The notes under the pieces: generated by a model
Told to the model about the DNA's origin: nothing
Database searches by the model: none
The model's input: the letters and a program-made list of their open reading frames with translations, nothing else
Source of the DNA: Spartobacteria bacterium
GTDB lineage: Bacteria; Verrucomicrobiota; Verrucomicrobiia; Chthoniobacterales; UBA10450
NCBI GenBank assembly: GCA_003167555.1
Contig: PMSN01000028.1
Coordinates: forward strand, 1-45,981
DNA length: 45,981 nt
Direction of reading: 5' to 3'
Shown: positions 24,461 to 32,396 of the stretch, piece by piece
How the letters are laid out: each line of letters starts with the position of its first letter
Position numbering within the stretch: the first letter of the stretch is position 1
Position numbers and translations under genes: made by a program

Positions 24461-25683
24461 CGACACAGGTAGGGACGCCGCGCTGCGGCGTCCGAGCTTT
24501 TTCGTTTCGGCGCGATTTTCCATGGCCGCGACGGACGGCGCAGCGCGCCGTCCCTACCATTTTGGTTGCAACGATCTCGCTACTCGCCGCGCCATCTCTT
24601 TTCGCTCAGGCCGATCCCGCTTCGGAGCCGGCGGTCCAGGCCATCGCCAAGGTTTTGCCGGCGGTCGTGAACATCAATACCGAGCGCGTCGTAAAACGCC
24701 GGGTTCACGATCCGTTCGAGGATTTCGCGGCGCAATATTTCGGTAACTACCGCGCACGGCCTCGTGAAATTCGGCAGACACTCCAGAGTCTCGGCTCGGG
24801 ATTCATCGTCGATCCCGCGGGTTACATCGTGACCAACGAGCACGTTGTGCAGCGCGCCGCCGATTTGAAAATCGAAGTCACGATGAACGATGGAAAAACT
24901 TACCAGGCCCACTACATCACGGGCGACACCAAGAAAGATCTCGCCTTCATCAAGATCGACGCCAAGGCGGATTTTCCTTTCATCAATCTCGACAACCTTT
25001 CGCCGAACTTGCTCGGCCAGACCGTGCTCGTGGTCGGCAACGCGCTCGGCTACGGCAGCTCGATCAGCCGCGGCGTTTTGAGCGGCATGAAGCGCGACAT
25101 CACCGTCGATGATTTCGAATACAAGGATCTGCTGCAAACGGACGCCGCGATCAATCCGGGAAACAGCGGCGGCCCGTTGATCGATCTGTCCGGGCGTCTC
25201 GTCGGCGTGAGCTCCGCCAAGATGGCCTTCACGCCACAGGGAGTGCCCACCCAGGGGTTGGGCTTTGCCATTCCCGCCGAAACCGTTCGCAGCGCCGTGA
25301 CTCAGTTCAAACAAACCGCGCAGAACCAGCCGCCGCCGAAAACCAAGCCAGACGAAAACGAAAACGCCGCGTCAAACGCCGGCCGCCTTTTCGGAATGCA
25401 GCTCCAGAATCTAACGCCAGATTTGACGGACGCGCTCGGCTACGCGCCAGGCAAAGGCGTTCTCGTCAGCGCGGTTGATCCCGACGGCCCGGCGGATCGC
25501 GCTGGAATCGAGCGCGGTCTCGTGATTTACCGCGTGGGGAGATACAACGTCACGTCAGTCAAACAGGTGGAAAGTTTGCTCTCGCGCGCGAGTCCGGGAA
25601 CGGTCGTCGATTTCACCGTGGGCATCGTCCGAGCGAACGGCCAGGGCCAGCGAGTCGAGACGGTGCCGTTGACGTCGCGTTGA
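24457..25683 (+). CDS. HtrA/DegP-type periplasmic serine protease
   Basis: A 408-residue S1C-family protease with one PDZ domain, acting in the periplasm on misfolded proteins. The catalytic triad is His129 (TNEHVV), Asp161 (KDLAFIKI) and Ser237 (NPGNSGGPL). The PDZ domain spans about 310-405, with GVLVSAVDPDGPADRAGI. The signal peptide is odd: residues 5-34 are encoded by a palindrome pair (24468-24558) and give the arginine-rich region FRRDFPWPRRTAQR just before the hydrophobic ILVATISLLAAPSLFAQA. The ATG overlaps the previous stop and has GGGAGG upstream, so translation through the repeat is likely. A TTG near 24563 could start a shorter form but would lack positive charges. Confidence 0.9.
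   Translation: MTTQVGTPRCGVRAFSFRRDFPWPRRTAQRAVPTILVATISLLAAPSLFAQADPASEPAVQAIAKVLPAVVNINTERVVKRRVHDPFEDFAAQYFGNYRARPREIRQTLQSLGSGFIVDPAGYIVTNEHVVQRAADLKIEVTMNDGKTYQAHYITGDTKKDLAFIKIDAKADFPFINLDNLSPNLLGQTVLVVGNALGYGSSISRGVLSGMKRDITVDDFEYKDLLQTDAAINPGNSGGPLIDLSGRLVGVSSAKMAFTPQGVPTQGLGFAIPAETVRSAVTQFKQTAQNQPPPKTKPDENENAASNAGRLFGMQLQNLTPDLTDALGYAPGKGVLVSAVDPDGPADRAGIERGLVIYRVGRYNVTSVKQVESLLSRASPGTVVDFTVGIVRANGQGQRVETVPLTSR
24468..24558. repeat. Paired palindromes inside HtrA signal region (family A)
   Basis: The arms 24468-24493 and 24533-24558 are inverted copies with two differences. Each arm folds as a perfect nine-base stem with a three-base loop: GGACGCCGC/GCGGCGTCC and GGACGGCGC/GCGCCGTCC. 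The two differences form one swapped base pair within the stem. Confidence 0.85.
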
Positions 25684-25742
25684 AATCGTCAACAATCTCG
25701 CAACGCAATCGCGTTTCAGTTGTCTGACAAAATTACCGCTTC

Positions 25743-26678
25743 ATGATCAAAGTCGAAAATCTGACCAAACGTTACGCTGGCCAGACCGCTATCCAGGACC
25801 TGAACTTCGAGGTCGGCAAGGGCGAGATCATGGGATTTCTCGGCCCGAACGGCGCCGGCAAGAGCACGACGATGCGGATTCTCTCCAGCTTCATGCCGGC
25901 CACGTCCGGCCGCGCCACGATCGCGGGGTTCGACATTTTCGAGCAATCGCTCCAGGCCCGGGCGCACCTCGGTTACATGCCCGAGAATGTCCCGCTCTAC
26001 AACGACATGCGGGTGACGGAGTACCTCGATTATCGCGCGGCCTTGAAGGGTGTGCCGCATCGCCGCGTCTCCGAGCGTGTCGGCGACGTGAAAGAACTCT
26101 GCGGATTGAAAGAGGTGGAGAAAAAATTAATTGGTGCGCTTTCGAAGGGTTACCGGCAACGCGTGGGCCTGGCGGATGCACTCGTGCACGAACCTGATTT
26201 GCTCATTCTCGATGAGCCGACCAGCGGCCTCGACCCGAATCAGATTCGCCAGGTGCGCGATCTGATCAAGAATCTCGGAAAGCAACACACGATTCTTCTT
26301 TCCACCCACATTCTGCCGGAAGTCGAGATGACGTGCAGCCGGGTGATCATCATCAACAAGGGGCGGATCGAGGCGTGCGATACGCCGGAAAATCTGCTCG
26401 GCCAGATCCGGACCGCGGGCGGCGTGGTGTTGGAAGCGAAAGTCGGCTCGGACGATGGCGCCGAGGAGCTGCGGAAAATCGCGGGCGTGCGCGACGTGAC
26501 CGCGTCAACCGACGGTGAGTGGGAGGTTTTCGCGTTACGCGTCGAAGCTAACACCGATGTGCGCGAGGAAGTTTTCCGGTTGGCGACCGCGCGGCGCTGG
26601 ACGGTGCGGGAGCTGTCGCAACGCAAGGCGACACTCGAGGATGTTTTCGTGGAAATCACCCACCCCGATGCGGAGTGA
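25743..26678 (+). CDS. ABC transporter ATPase (GldA-like)
   Basis: A 311-residue ATP-binding subunit. Walker A is GPNGAGKST (34-42). A Q-loop region follows (GYMPENVPLYNDM). The signature lies in LSKGYRQRVGLADALVHEPD, Walker B and D-loop in LLILDEPTSGLDP, and the H-loop in LLSTHILPEVE. A C-terminal extension of about 90 residues (from ENLLGQIRT) is typical of the DrrA/GldA-type ATPases that pair with ABC-2 permeases. The permease follows after a 202-base gap filled by a long inverted repeat, then GldG and DUF4340 genes. GldA in Bacteroidota takes part in gliding; outside that phylum the cluster's cargo is unknown, so motility should not be assumed. Confidence 0.92.
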   Translation: MIKVENLTKRYAGQTAIQDLNFEVGKGEIMGFLGPNGAGKSTTMRILSSFMPATSGRATIAGFDIFEQSLQARAHLGYMPENVPLYNDMRVTEYLDYRAALKGVPHRRVSERVGDVKELCGLKEVEKKLIGALSKGYRQRVGLADALVHEPDLLILDEPTSGLDPNQIRQVRDLIKNLGKQHTILLSTHILPEVEMTCSRVIIINKGRIEACDTPENLLGQIRTAGGVVLEAKVGSDDGAEELRKIAGVRDVTASTDGEWEVFALRVEANTDVREEVFRLATARRWTVRELSQRKATLEDVFVEITHPDAE

Positions 26679-26719
26679 AGAAATGATAAGCGCCAAAGAA
26701 TTTGCAAGAGAGAATGCGA

Positions 26720-26872
26720 GTCATCCTGAGTCGCGCAGACGGCGAAGGACCTCACAACTGTTCGGGCGCTTCCGCGCTACATTGGGCGCTGCTCGTGGAT
26801 TACGCGCGATCTCGGAAGGAATTTTAGGTTCCAGGTGCGAGGTCCCTCGGCGTCTGCGCGCCTCGGGATGAC
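26720..26872. repeat. Long inverted repeat (family D, copy 2)
   Basis: The arms 26720-26755 and 26837-26872 show the same 36-base arm, 81-base spacer layout as 18191-18343, with left arm starting GTCATCCTGAGTCGCGCAGA. It sits inside the exporter cluster, ending eight bases before the permease start, where it would place a strong hairpin between ATPase and permease. Confidence 0.8.
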
Positions 26873-26880
26873 AACATAAC

Positions 26881-27636
26881 ATGCGTAAATTCTACACTCT
26901 CCTTTCCCGCGAGATCCGCAGTTACTTCTACTCGCCGGTCGCTTACATCGTGCTTTTCTTTTTCCTTCTCGTAAGCGGCGCCGATTTTTCTTTTCAGCTC
27001 TCGTTCATGAACCAGCGGCCGCTTTCTTATTCGGTCCAGGAAGCGTTCTTCAACTCGGTCTTCTTCTGGTTCGCCTTCGTCCTGATTTTTCCGCTCATCA
27101 CGATGCGATTGTTCGCGGAGGAATTTAAGCTCGGCACGATCGAGCCGCTCATGACCGCGCCGGTCCGCGACTGGCAGGTGGTGCTCGCCAAGTTTTTCGG
27201 CGCGCTCGTCTTTTATGTGATCCTTTGGATTCCGACGCTCATTTATTTCTGGATCTTCCAGGCGGTCACGCATCAACCGGCGGCGAATTCCAGCGGCGCC
27301 TACTTCGGCTCCTATCTGATGCTGCTTTTGCTGGGGATGTTTTATCTCTCCGTCGGTTGTCTCGCCTCGGTCCTGACGAAAAATCAAATCGTGGCCGCCA
27401 TCATCTCATTCTGCGTCATCACGCTCCATTTTTTCTCGGGTCTGATCTCGTTCGTCCTGCAAGAGATCAGCTCGAGCACGCGCCAGGTGCTGGGATATTT
27501 CTCGGCGATCGAACAAATGGGCGCGCTCTCGCGCGGTGAAATCGATACGCGCCCCATGGTCCTCTATCTCAGCATGACCATCATCATGCTGGCGCTGACT
27601 TACCAGGCGTTCCAGGCGCGGAAGTGGAGGCTGTAG
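26881..27636 (+). CDS. ABC-2 permease (GldF-like)
   Basis: A 251-residue membrane protein with six hydrophobic segments. The N-terminal REIRSYFYSPVAYIVLFFF (about 11-29) is typical of GldF/ABC-2 subunits, as are PLITMRLFAEEFKLGTIEPL (58-84 region) and the following MTAPVRDWQVVLAKFFGALV. It should form the channel with the ATPase encoded just upstream. The ATG at 26881 has no convincing Shine-Dalgarno because a repeat arm ends eight bases before it. The GldG gene follows after six bases, so permease, GldG and DUF4340 form a tight unit. Export of an unknown substrate, or mechanical coupling across the inner membrane, is the likely role. Confidence 0.9.
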   Translation: MRKFYTLLSREIRSYFYSPVAYIVLFFFLLVSGADFSFQLSFMNQRPLSYSVQEAFFNSVFFWFAFVLIFPLITMRLFAEEFKLGTIEPLMTAPVRDWQVVLAKFFGALVFYVILWIPTLIYFWIFQAVTHQPAANSSGAYFGSYLMLLLLGMFYLSVGCLASVLTKNQIVAAIISFCVITLHFFSGLISFVLQEISSSTRQVLGYFSAIEQMGALSRGEIDTRPMVLYLSMTIIMLALTYQAFQARKWRL

Positions 27637-27642
27637 GCAAAA

Positions 27643-29151
27643 ATGGCTGACGACATTATTTCGACCGAGACCGTTGCGAAGCCGGCGAAGATCCATCGCC
27701 TTCGCATCGGCTTGAACGTGATCGTGCAGATCACGCTTCTGTTTTTCCTCGCCGTGATGGTGAACTATCTCGGCTTCGAGCATTACCGGCGCTGGGATCT
27801 TTCGCGCGACCAGAAATACGCGCTCTCGGACAAGACGAAGCGCTTCCTCGAGACGATCAAAGGCAAAGTGCGCGCCACGGTTTTCTTCGCGCCGAACAAC
27901 CCGATCGGTCCCGACGTCACCGCTCTTCTCACGGAATATCAATATGCCGCGAAGGCGAAAATGGACGTCGAGATTATCGATCCGAACCGGAATTTTTCCC
28001 GGGCCAAGGAAATCCTCGATAAATACAAAGTCGTCAGCGACGAGAGTTTCATCGTCCTCGAATACGACGGCCGAAACAAAACGGTGAAGGCTTCCGAGAT
28101 GGCGGAAATCGAACAGGGCAATCCGATGTTCGGCGAACAACCCAAAATCGGGGCGTTCAAAGGCGAACAGGCGATCACGAGCGCGCTGATGGATCTCGTC
28201 GAAGGCAAGAAAAACATCCTCGGTTACATTCTCGGCCACAAGGAACCGCCGCTCGCGGAGGGCGGATTGATCTCGGTGCTCAAGATGGTGATCGAGGGCG
28301 AGAACATCAAATTCCAGGAACTGAATTTGTTCGAGGTCCCGTCCATTCCCGCCGAGATGAAAACGGTCATGATCGACGGACCGCAGTACGATTTTTCCGA
28401 TCGCGAGATGAAGTTGCTGCGGGACTTTTGGGGAAAGCAGGGGCGCATTCTGCTCCTGCTCGATCCGGCGGCGAAGACGCCGAAGCTCCTCGCGTTCCTG
28501 AATGAGCTCGGCGTGAAAGTGAATGACGATCGCCTCATGGCGGTGATCCGGACCGGCATCGAGGAGATGGCAATCATCCAGGACGTGCAGGCGCATTTCC
28601 TGGGCGAGAGTCCCATCACGAAGCGGCTGGCGGACGCTAACTCAATTTTCCCCGGCGGCAGCGCGTCGCTTACGCTCGAGGCCGAGCGTGTGCGCGCGGC
28701 GAACCTCAAGTTGCAACCGCTCGTCCAAGCCGAAAAAGGATATTGGGCGGAGGCGGATTACCGCTCAGGCGATCAGGCAAAATATCAGGCCGACGCAGCG
28801 AGCAATCCGAACACTCCGCTCTACATCGCCGCTTCCATCGAGCGCGGCGGCAGCGGTGACGACCGCGTGCAGGTGAATTCGGCGCGCATGGTCGTGGTGA
28901 GCAACGCGCTCTTCATTCAGGACGCCGCGCTGCGGCAGGGACAACAGGCACCGCTCGATTTTGTTTCGGCGAGCGTGAACTGGCTCCTGAACCGCGAACA
29001 ACTCATCGGCATCGCCCCGAAAGTCCCGCGCATGCTCACCTTCAGCCTCGAGGATAATGCCATGCGGAATCTGCGCTGGCTGATCCTCGTTCTCCTTCCG
29101 CTCGTTCCGGCGGTCCTCGGCTTCGCCGTTTGGTGGCAGCGCCGCTCGTAG
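27643..29151 (+). CDS. GldG-family ABC accessory protein
   Basis: A 502-residue protein of the GldG/ABC-type uncharacterised transport family. One membrane helix near the N-terminus (about 27-45) is followed by NYLGFEHYRRWDLSRDQKYA and a large extracytoplasmic domain. This includes TLFF-like sheets around KVRATVFFAPNNPIGPDV, YKVVSDESFIVLEYDGRNK and ILLLLDPAAKTPKLLAFLNE. A second membrane helix closes the protein (about 478-496, WLILVLLPLVPAVLGFAVWW). GldG pairs with GldF in the membrane. The gene sits six bases after the permease and 16 bases before the DUF4340 gene, an order I recognise as common in Verrucomicrobiota and Planctomycetota. Biochemical role unknown. Confidence 0.88.
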   Translation: MADDIISTETVAKPAKIHRLRIGLNVIVQITLLFFLAVMVNYLGFEHYRRWDLSRDQKYALSDKTKRFLETIKGKVRATVFFAPNNPIGPDVTALLTEYQYAAKAKMDVEIIDPNRNFSRAKEILDKYKVVSDESFIVLEYDGRNKTVKASEMAEIEQGNPMFGEQPKIGAFKGEQAITSALMDLVEGKKNILGYILGHKEPPLAEGGLISVLKMVIEGENIKFQELNLFEVPSIPAEMKTVMIDGPQYDFSDREMKLLRDFWGKQGRILLLLDPAAKTPKLLAFLNELGVKVNDDRLMAVIRTGIEEMAIIQDVQAHFLGESPITKRLADANSIFPGGSASLTLEAERVRAANLKLQPLVQAEKGYWAEADYRSGDQAKYQADAASNPNTPLYIAASIERGGSGDDRVQVNSARMVVVSNALFIQDAALRQGQQAPLDFVSASVNWLLNREQLIGIAPKVPRMLTFSLEDNAMRNLRWLILVLLPLVPAVLGFAVWWQRRS

Positions 29152-29167
29152 TCTCACCGTCCCATTT

Positions 29168-31045
29168 ATGAAAACGAAGACGACGCTTCTCTTGCTGGCC
29201 GTGGTGGTGGCGCTCGGGGTCTACATCAAATATTACGAGAGCAAAAAACCGAACACCGAGGAAGTGAAACGCCAGGCGGCGAATGTGGTGAATTTCGAGC
29301 GCGATAATCTCGACGGCATCGTGATCCAAAACGGCGACGACAAGATCGAGCTGCGCCGGCAGGACAAGAAGTGGCGGCTCGAGGCGCCTTTCAAAGACCA
29401 GGCGGATACCATGGCCATCAATAATCTTCTGGCCGACCTCGATAGCTGGCAGAAATACGACACGATTCCTGCGAGCGAGATCGCGAAGAACAAAAACCTT
29501 CTCGACGAGTACGGCCTGAGCAAAGCGAAGCTCCGGTTGAAACTTCTCGGAAAGGAGATGCCGCAGGAAATCGTTTTCGGCAACGATGCCGCGCTCCAGG
29601 GCAAAATGTATCTGCGCCTCGGCGATTCGAACGAGGTCCTCGTGGCCGCGCAATCCGTCCGCAACGACATCTCGAAGAAGCCCGAGGAGTTTCGCGACAA
29701 GAAACTCACCGACCTCACCATGGCGCAGGTCACGCGTGCGCTCCTGAAGACCGCGACCGGTGAAATGGAATTGGAAAGGAAAACCGATCACTGGGAAATC
29801 GTGAAGCCGCTCAAGGCGCGCGGCGACGACCAGAAGATCGCCGATTTGATCGCGCAGGTGACAAACGCGCAGATTCAGCAATTCGTGGCGGAAGACCGCG
29901 GCGATTTGCGTCCCTACGGTCTGGCGGAGCCGCGCGGTTCCATCACGCTTTTCGCCGCGGACGACAAGCAAGGGCAGATGCTCCAGATCGGCGGCGTTCC
30001 CGAGAAGGAAAAGGAGCAGGTCTACGTGCGGTTCGCGGCGCGCGGATCGGTCTACACGCTGCCGAAAAAGATCGAGGAGATTCTCGGCACAAAACCCTCC
30101 GATCTTCGCGATCGTCATCTGGTGCGGATCGACACGAATATTCTCGACCGCATCACGATCGACGCCACGGGCAAAGGCAAGACCGTGCTGGCGCGCAAGG
30201 ACGAAAGCTGGACGATCGCGAGCCGCAACGATCAGCCGGCAAATTCCGGTGAGGTCAATCGCTTGCTCGACCTGCTCAAGAACGAACAGGTCGCAAAATT
30301 CGTCGAAGACGTGGCGTCGGACCTGCCGAAGTACGGACTCGACAAGCCTCAACTCCAACTCACTTTCAGTTCGTTCGCCTCGGAGAACACCGCGGAGACG
30401 ACGGCCGGCGAGCATCCGTTCGCCACGATCGCCTTTGGAAAGATTGACGGCGACATCGTCTACGCGCGCCTCGGCGACGAGCCGTTTATCGTGGCGGTGC
30501 GCCGCGCATTGCTCGACGACATTTTCGCCGATCCCTTGCAGTGGCAGGAGCTGGCGATCTTCCGGTTCAAGCCTGAAGAAGTGCACAAGCTCAACGTTGT
30601 GACCGATCGCGACTACGCATTGATCCGCAACGCCAACAAGGAATGGACCTGGGTGAAAGGGAGCGAGCCGATCAACCAGGTGAACGTGCAATCGTTGCTG
30701 AACACGCTCACTACTTTGCGCTCCGTGCGTTGGTCGGGCGCGACGACGCCCGCGCATGGCTTCGACAAACCGCAGGTCACGATCACTTTCACCACGTCGC
30801 CTGACGATAAGGCCGTGCACAAACTCGTGGTCGGCGGCGCGGCCGGCGGAGGAATGTGGTGCGCGCGGACGGATGAACGCGAAGGAACTTTCGTGATCAG
30901 CAATCCTGATTTTAATGGATTGCATTTGCCGCTCGTGGCCGCGCCGCCTTCGGCCACGCCATCCGCGAGCCCCACGGCGACTGCCGCTACACCTCTTCCG
31001 CCTTTCCCGGCGTCGCCCGCAGTTTCACCGACGCCGAGACCTTAA
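29168..31045 (+). CDS. DUF4340 domain protein
   Basis: A 625-residue protein anchored by one N-terminal membrane helix (LLLLAVVVALGVYIKYY, about 6-22). The extracytoplasmic part is built from DUF4340 units. Repeated patterns of the type DKIELRRQDKKWRLEAPFKD, HWEIVKPLKARGDDQKIADL and ESWTIASRNDQPANSGEVNR show at least three similar segments. A Pro/Ala/Thr-rich tail (about 595-625, SASPTATAATPLPPF) ends it. DUF4340 proteins regularly follow GldG-type genes and probably belong to the same membrane complex; the function is unknown. Stop codon TAA is directly followed by a short inverted repeat shared with the convergent methyltransferase gene. Confidence 0.87.
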   Translation: MKTKTTLLLLAVVVALGVYIKYYESKKPNTEEVKRQAANVVNFERDNLDGIVIQNGDDKIELRRQDKKWRLEAPFKDQADTMAINNLLADLDSWQKYDTIPASEIAKNKNLLDEYGLSKAKLRLKLLGKEMPQEIVFGNDAALQGKMYLRLGDSNEVLVAAQSVRNDISKKPEEFRDKKLTDLTMAQVTRALLKTATGEMELERKTDHWEIVKPLKARGDDQKIADLIAQVTNAQIQQFVAEDRGDLRPYGLAEPRGSITLFAADDKQGQMLQIGGVPEKEKEQVYVRFAARGSVYTLPKKIEEILGTKPSDLRDRHLVRIDTNILDRITIDATGKGKTVLARKDESWTIASRNDQPANSGEVNRLLDLLKNEQVAKFVEDVASDLPKYGLDKPQLQLTFSSFASENTAETTAGEHPFATIAFGKIDGDIVYARLGDEPFIVAVRRALLDDIFADPLQWQELAIFRFKPEEVHKLNVVTDRDYALIRNANKEWTWVKGSEPINQVNVQSLLNTLTTLRSVRWSGATTPAHGFDKPQVTITFTTSPDDKAVHKLVVGGAAGGGMWCARTDEREGTFVISNPDFNGLHLPLVAAPPSATPSASPTATAATPLPPFPASPAVSPTPRP

Positions 31046-31144
31046 GCCCTGTAGCCGCTTCGCTATGCGAAGCGAAATCGAGGCAACGTGATCGTTTTCC
31101 TGAATGCAACGTTCACGCCGCCCACAGGGCGGCGGCTACAGGGC
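31046..31144. repeat. Inverted repeat between convergent genes (family E)
   Basis: GCCCTGTAGCCGC at 31046-31058 is exactly inverted at 31132-31144. Between them lie smaller hairpins (TTCGC/GCGAA and CCGCCC/GGGCGG). The left arm starts right after the DUF4340 stop. The right arm contains the TAG of the methyltransferase gene (31136-31138). It may work as a two-way terminator. Confidence 0.75.
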
Positions 31145-31792
31145 CGGTAGCTTTCGACCGGTGTAGATCGTCGCAATTCCACCAGTGCGCCGTTCAGCCG
31201 TCACCGCCGTAAACCCATTCGCCTCAATCAGCCGCACCATCTCAGCACCGCTCGGAAATTTTTCGATCGAGCCGCCGAGATAATCGTAAGCCGCCTTTTC
31301 GCCCGTCACGAGTGAAGCCAGACGCGGCAGACAGCGATGGAGATAGAATTTATAGGCAGAACGCAGCCATCCCGATGGCAAAGAAAAATCGAGAATGAGC
31401 AAATGCCCGTTCGCAGCCAAGACGCGGCTCATTTCTCGTAGGGCCACGTCCCAGTCCGACATGTTGCGCAGCCCGAACGCAACCGTGACGCAATCGAACG
31501 ATCCGGCTTCGAACGGAAGGTTGGTCGCGTCGGCCAGAACCGTTTTGCGCACGCCTTTGTGCTCCGCTACGCGCAACATCTCCGGAGAAAAATCCGCCGC
31601 GGTGATCGTCGCCTCCGGCGCGCGGCGCTGAATCGCGAGCGCGAGGTCGCCGCTTCCCGTCGCCAGATCGAGGACACGCCGCGGTCGCCACGCCTGGACT
31701 ATTTTCGCCGCGCGCCGCCGCCACAAAAAATCCGCACCGCCGCTGAGGAGATGATTCGCCAGATCGTAGCGCCGCGCGATCCGGCCGAACAT
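31136..31792 (-). CDS. menG: Demethylmenaquinone methyltransferase (UbiE/MenG)
   Basis: A SAM-dependent methyltransferase of the UbiE/MenG family, which performs the last step of menaquinone (or a C-methylation of ubiquinone) synthesis. The SAM motif is VLDLATGSGDLAL (40-52). Further family blocks are ITAADFSPEMLRVAEHKG, NLPFEAGSFDCVTVAFGLRN, REMSRVLAANGHLLILDFSL and YDYLGGSIEKFPSGAEM. The ATG at 31792 lies inside the conserved block VREMFGRIARRYDLAN: the same frame continues upstream with residues like DPNAVRE. The true start is therefore probably upstream, perhaps the CTG at 31858 or another non-ATG codon. Without ubiquinone genes nearby and with a menaquinone-type SdhC upstream, menG is the better label. 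Its stop lies in a repeat. Confidence 0.9.
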   Translation of the reverse strand: MFGRIARRYDLANHLLSGGADFLWRRRAAKIVQAWRPRRVLDLATGSGDLALAIQRRAPEATITAADFSPEMLRVAEHKGVRKTVLADATNLPFEAGSFDCVTVAFGLRNMSDWDVALREMSRVLAANGHLLILDFSLPSGWLRSAYKFYLHRCLPRLASLVTGEKAAYDYLGGSIEKFPSGAEMVRLIEANGFTAVTAERRTGGIATIYTGRKLPAL

Positions 31793-31886
31793 TTCGCGAA
31801 CAGCGTTCGGATCTCGCGAAACCGAATCTGGGTCTGGAGTTTCTCGATCCGGATTCAGAATGCGGAAATGTAGCTGCGCCCGCCTT

Positions 31887-32384
31887 CTATTCGAGCGGCG
31901 GTTCCACGTGTTCCTCCTCGCGCGGGACTAATCGGTTCTTCGCGATGATGCGCGCGCAAGTGTTCCAGCGCAGCAGCGCATCATCGTTCCCCGGCGGACG
32001 AACAGTCTCCGCTTTTTCAAACCAGTTCATCGCTTCGCGAAAACCATCGTAAGCGTAATGGCTCGATCCGGGCGTGCCTTGCGCGAGTTTCGCCTTCGCG
32101 CGGCGTTCGGCCAGGATGCCGGTGTAATACGCGCGCTCATACTCGCCCTTCACGCGCGCAAGAAGTTCCTTCGCCTGGGTATCACTCACGCCATAGCCCT
32201 TCCCGAAGCGATCCGTCACCGCGAGCAGCAGCGTGATTAACGCCGTTTGATTTTCCGGGTCGGCGCGCAACACATCGAGACAAATGCTCTCGGCTTCGGC
32301 GGGTTCGTTGAGCAAGCGATAGCGCTCCGCCTTTTCCAGCGCCGCTGGAATCGCTTCTTGCGAGAGTTGTTTCAGCTCGGACAT
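31887..32384 (-). CDS. TPR-like protein downstream of sdhB
   Basis: A 165-residue, charged, mostly helical protein without signal peptide or membrane segment. Residues 11-62 look like one or two degenerate TPR units (ALEKAERYRLLNEPAEAESI, then CLDVLRADPENQTALITLLL). A later helical pair (DGFREAMNWFEKAETVRPPG) has the same pattern. I recognise this as a small TPR-like protein but not as a named family. It starts 12 bases after the sdhB stop and precedes the methyltransferase, so it is likely cotranscribed with respiration genes. An assembly or scaffold role is conceivable but unproven. The C-terminus is acidic (EEEHVEPPLE). Confidence 0.7.
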   Translation of the reverse strand: MSELKQLSQEAIPAALEKAERYRLLNEPAEAESICLDVLRADPENQTALITLLLAVTDRFGKGYGVSDTQAKELLARVKGEYERAYYTGILAERRAKAKLAQGTPGSSHYAYDGFREAMNWFEKAETVRPPGNDDALLRWNTCARIIAKNRLVPREEEHVEPPLE

Positions 32385-32396
32385 GTGTAAATCAGT

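Noticed and set aside
29042-30925. Open frame of 627 codons opposite the DUF4340 gene
   Set aside because: The sense strand has a membrane anchor, repeated DUF4340 segments and tight operon spacing; the antisense frame has none of these.
25743-31045. Calling the cluster a gliding motility system
   Set aside because: Only GldA/F/G-like parts are present; the other gliding genes are absent, and these families are widespread in non-gliding bacteria.
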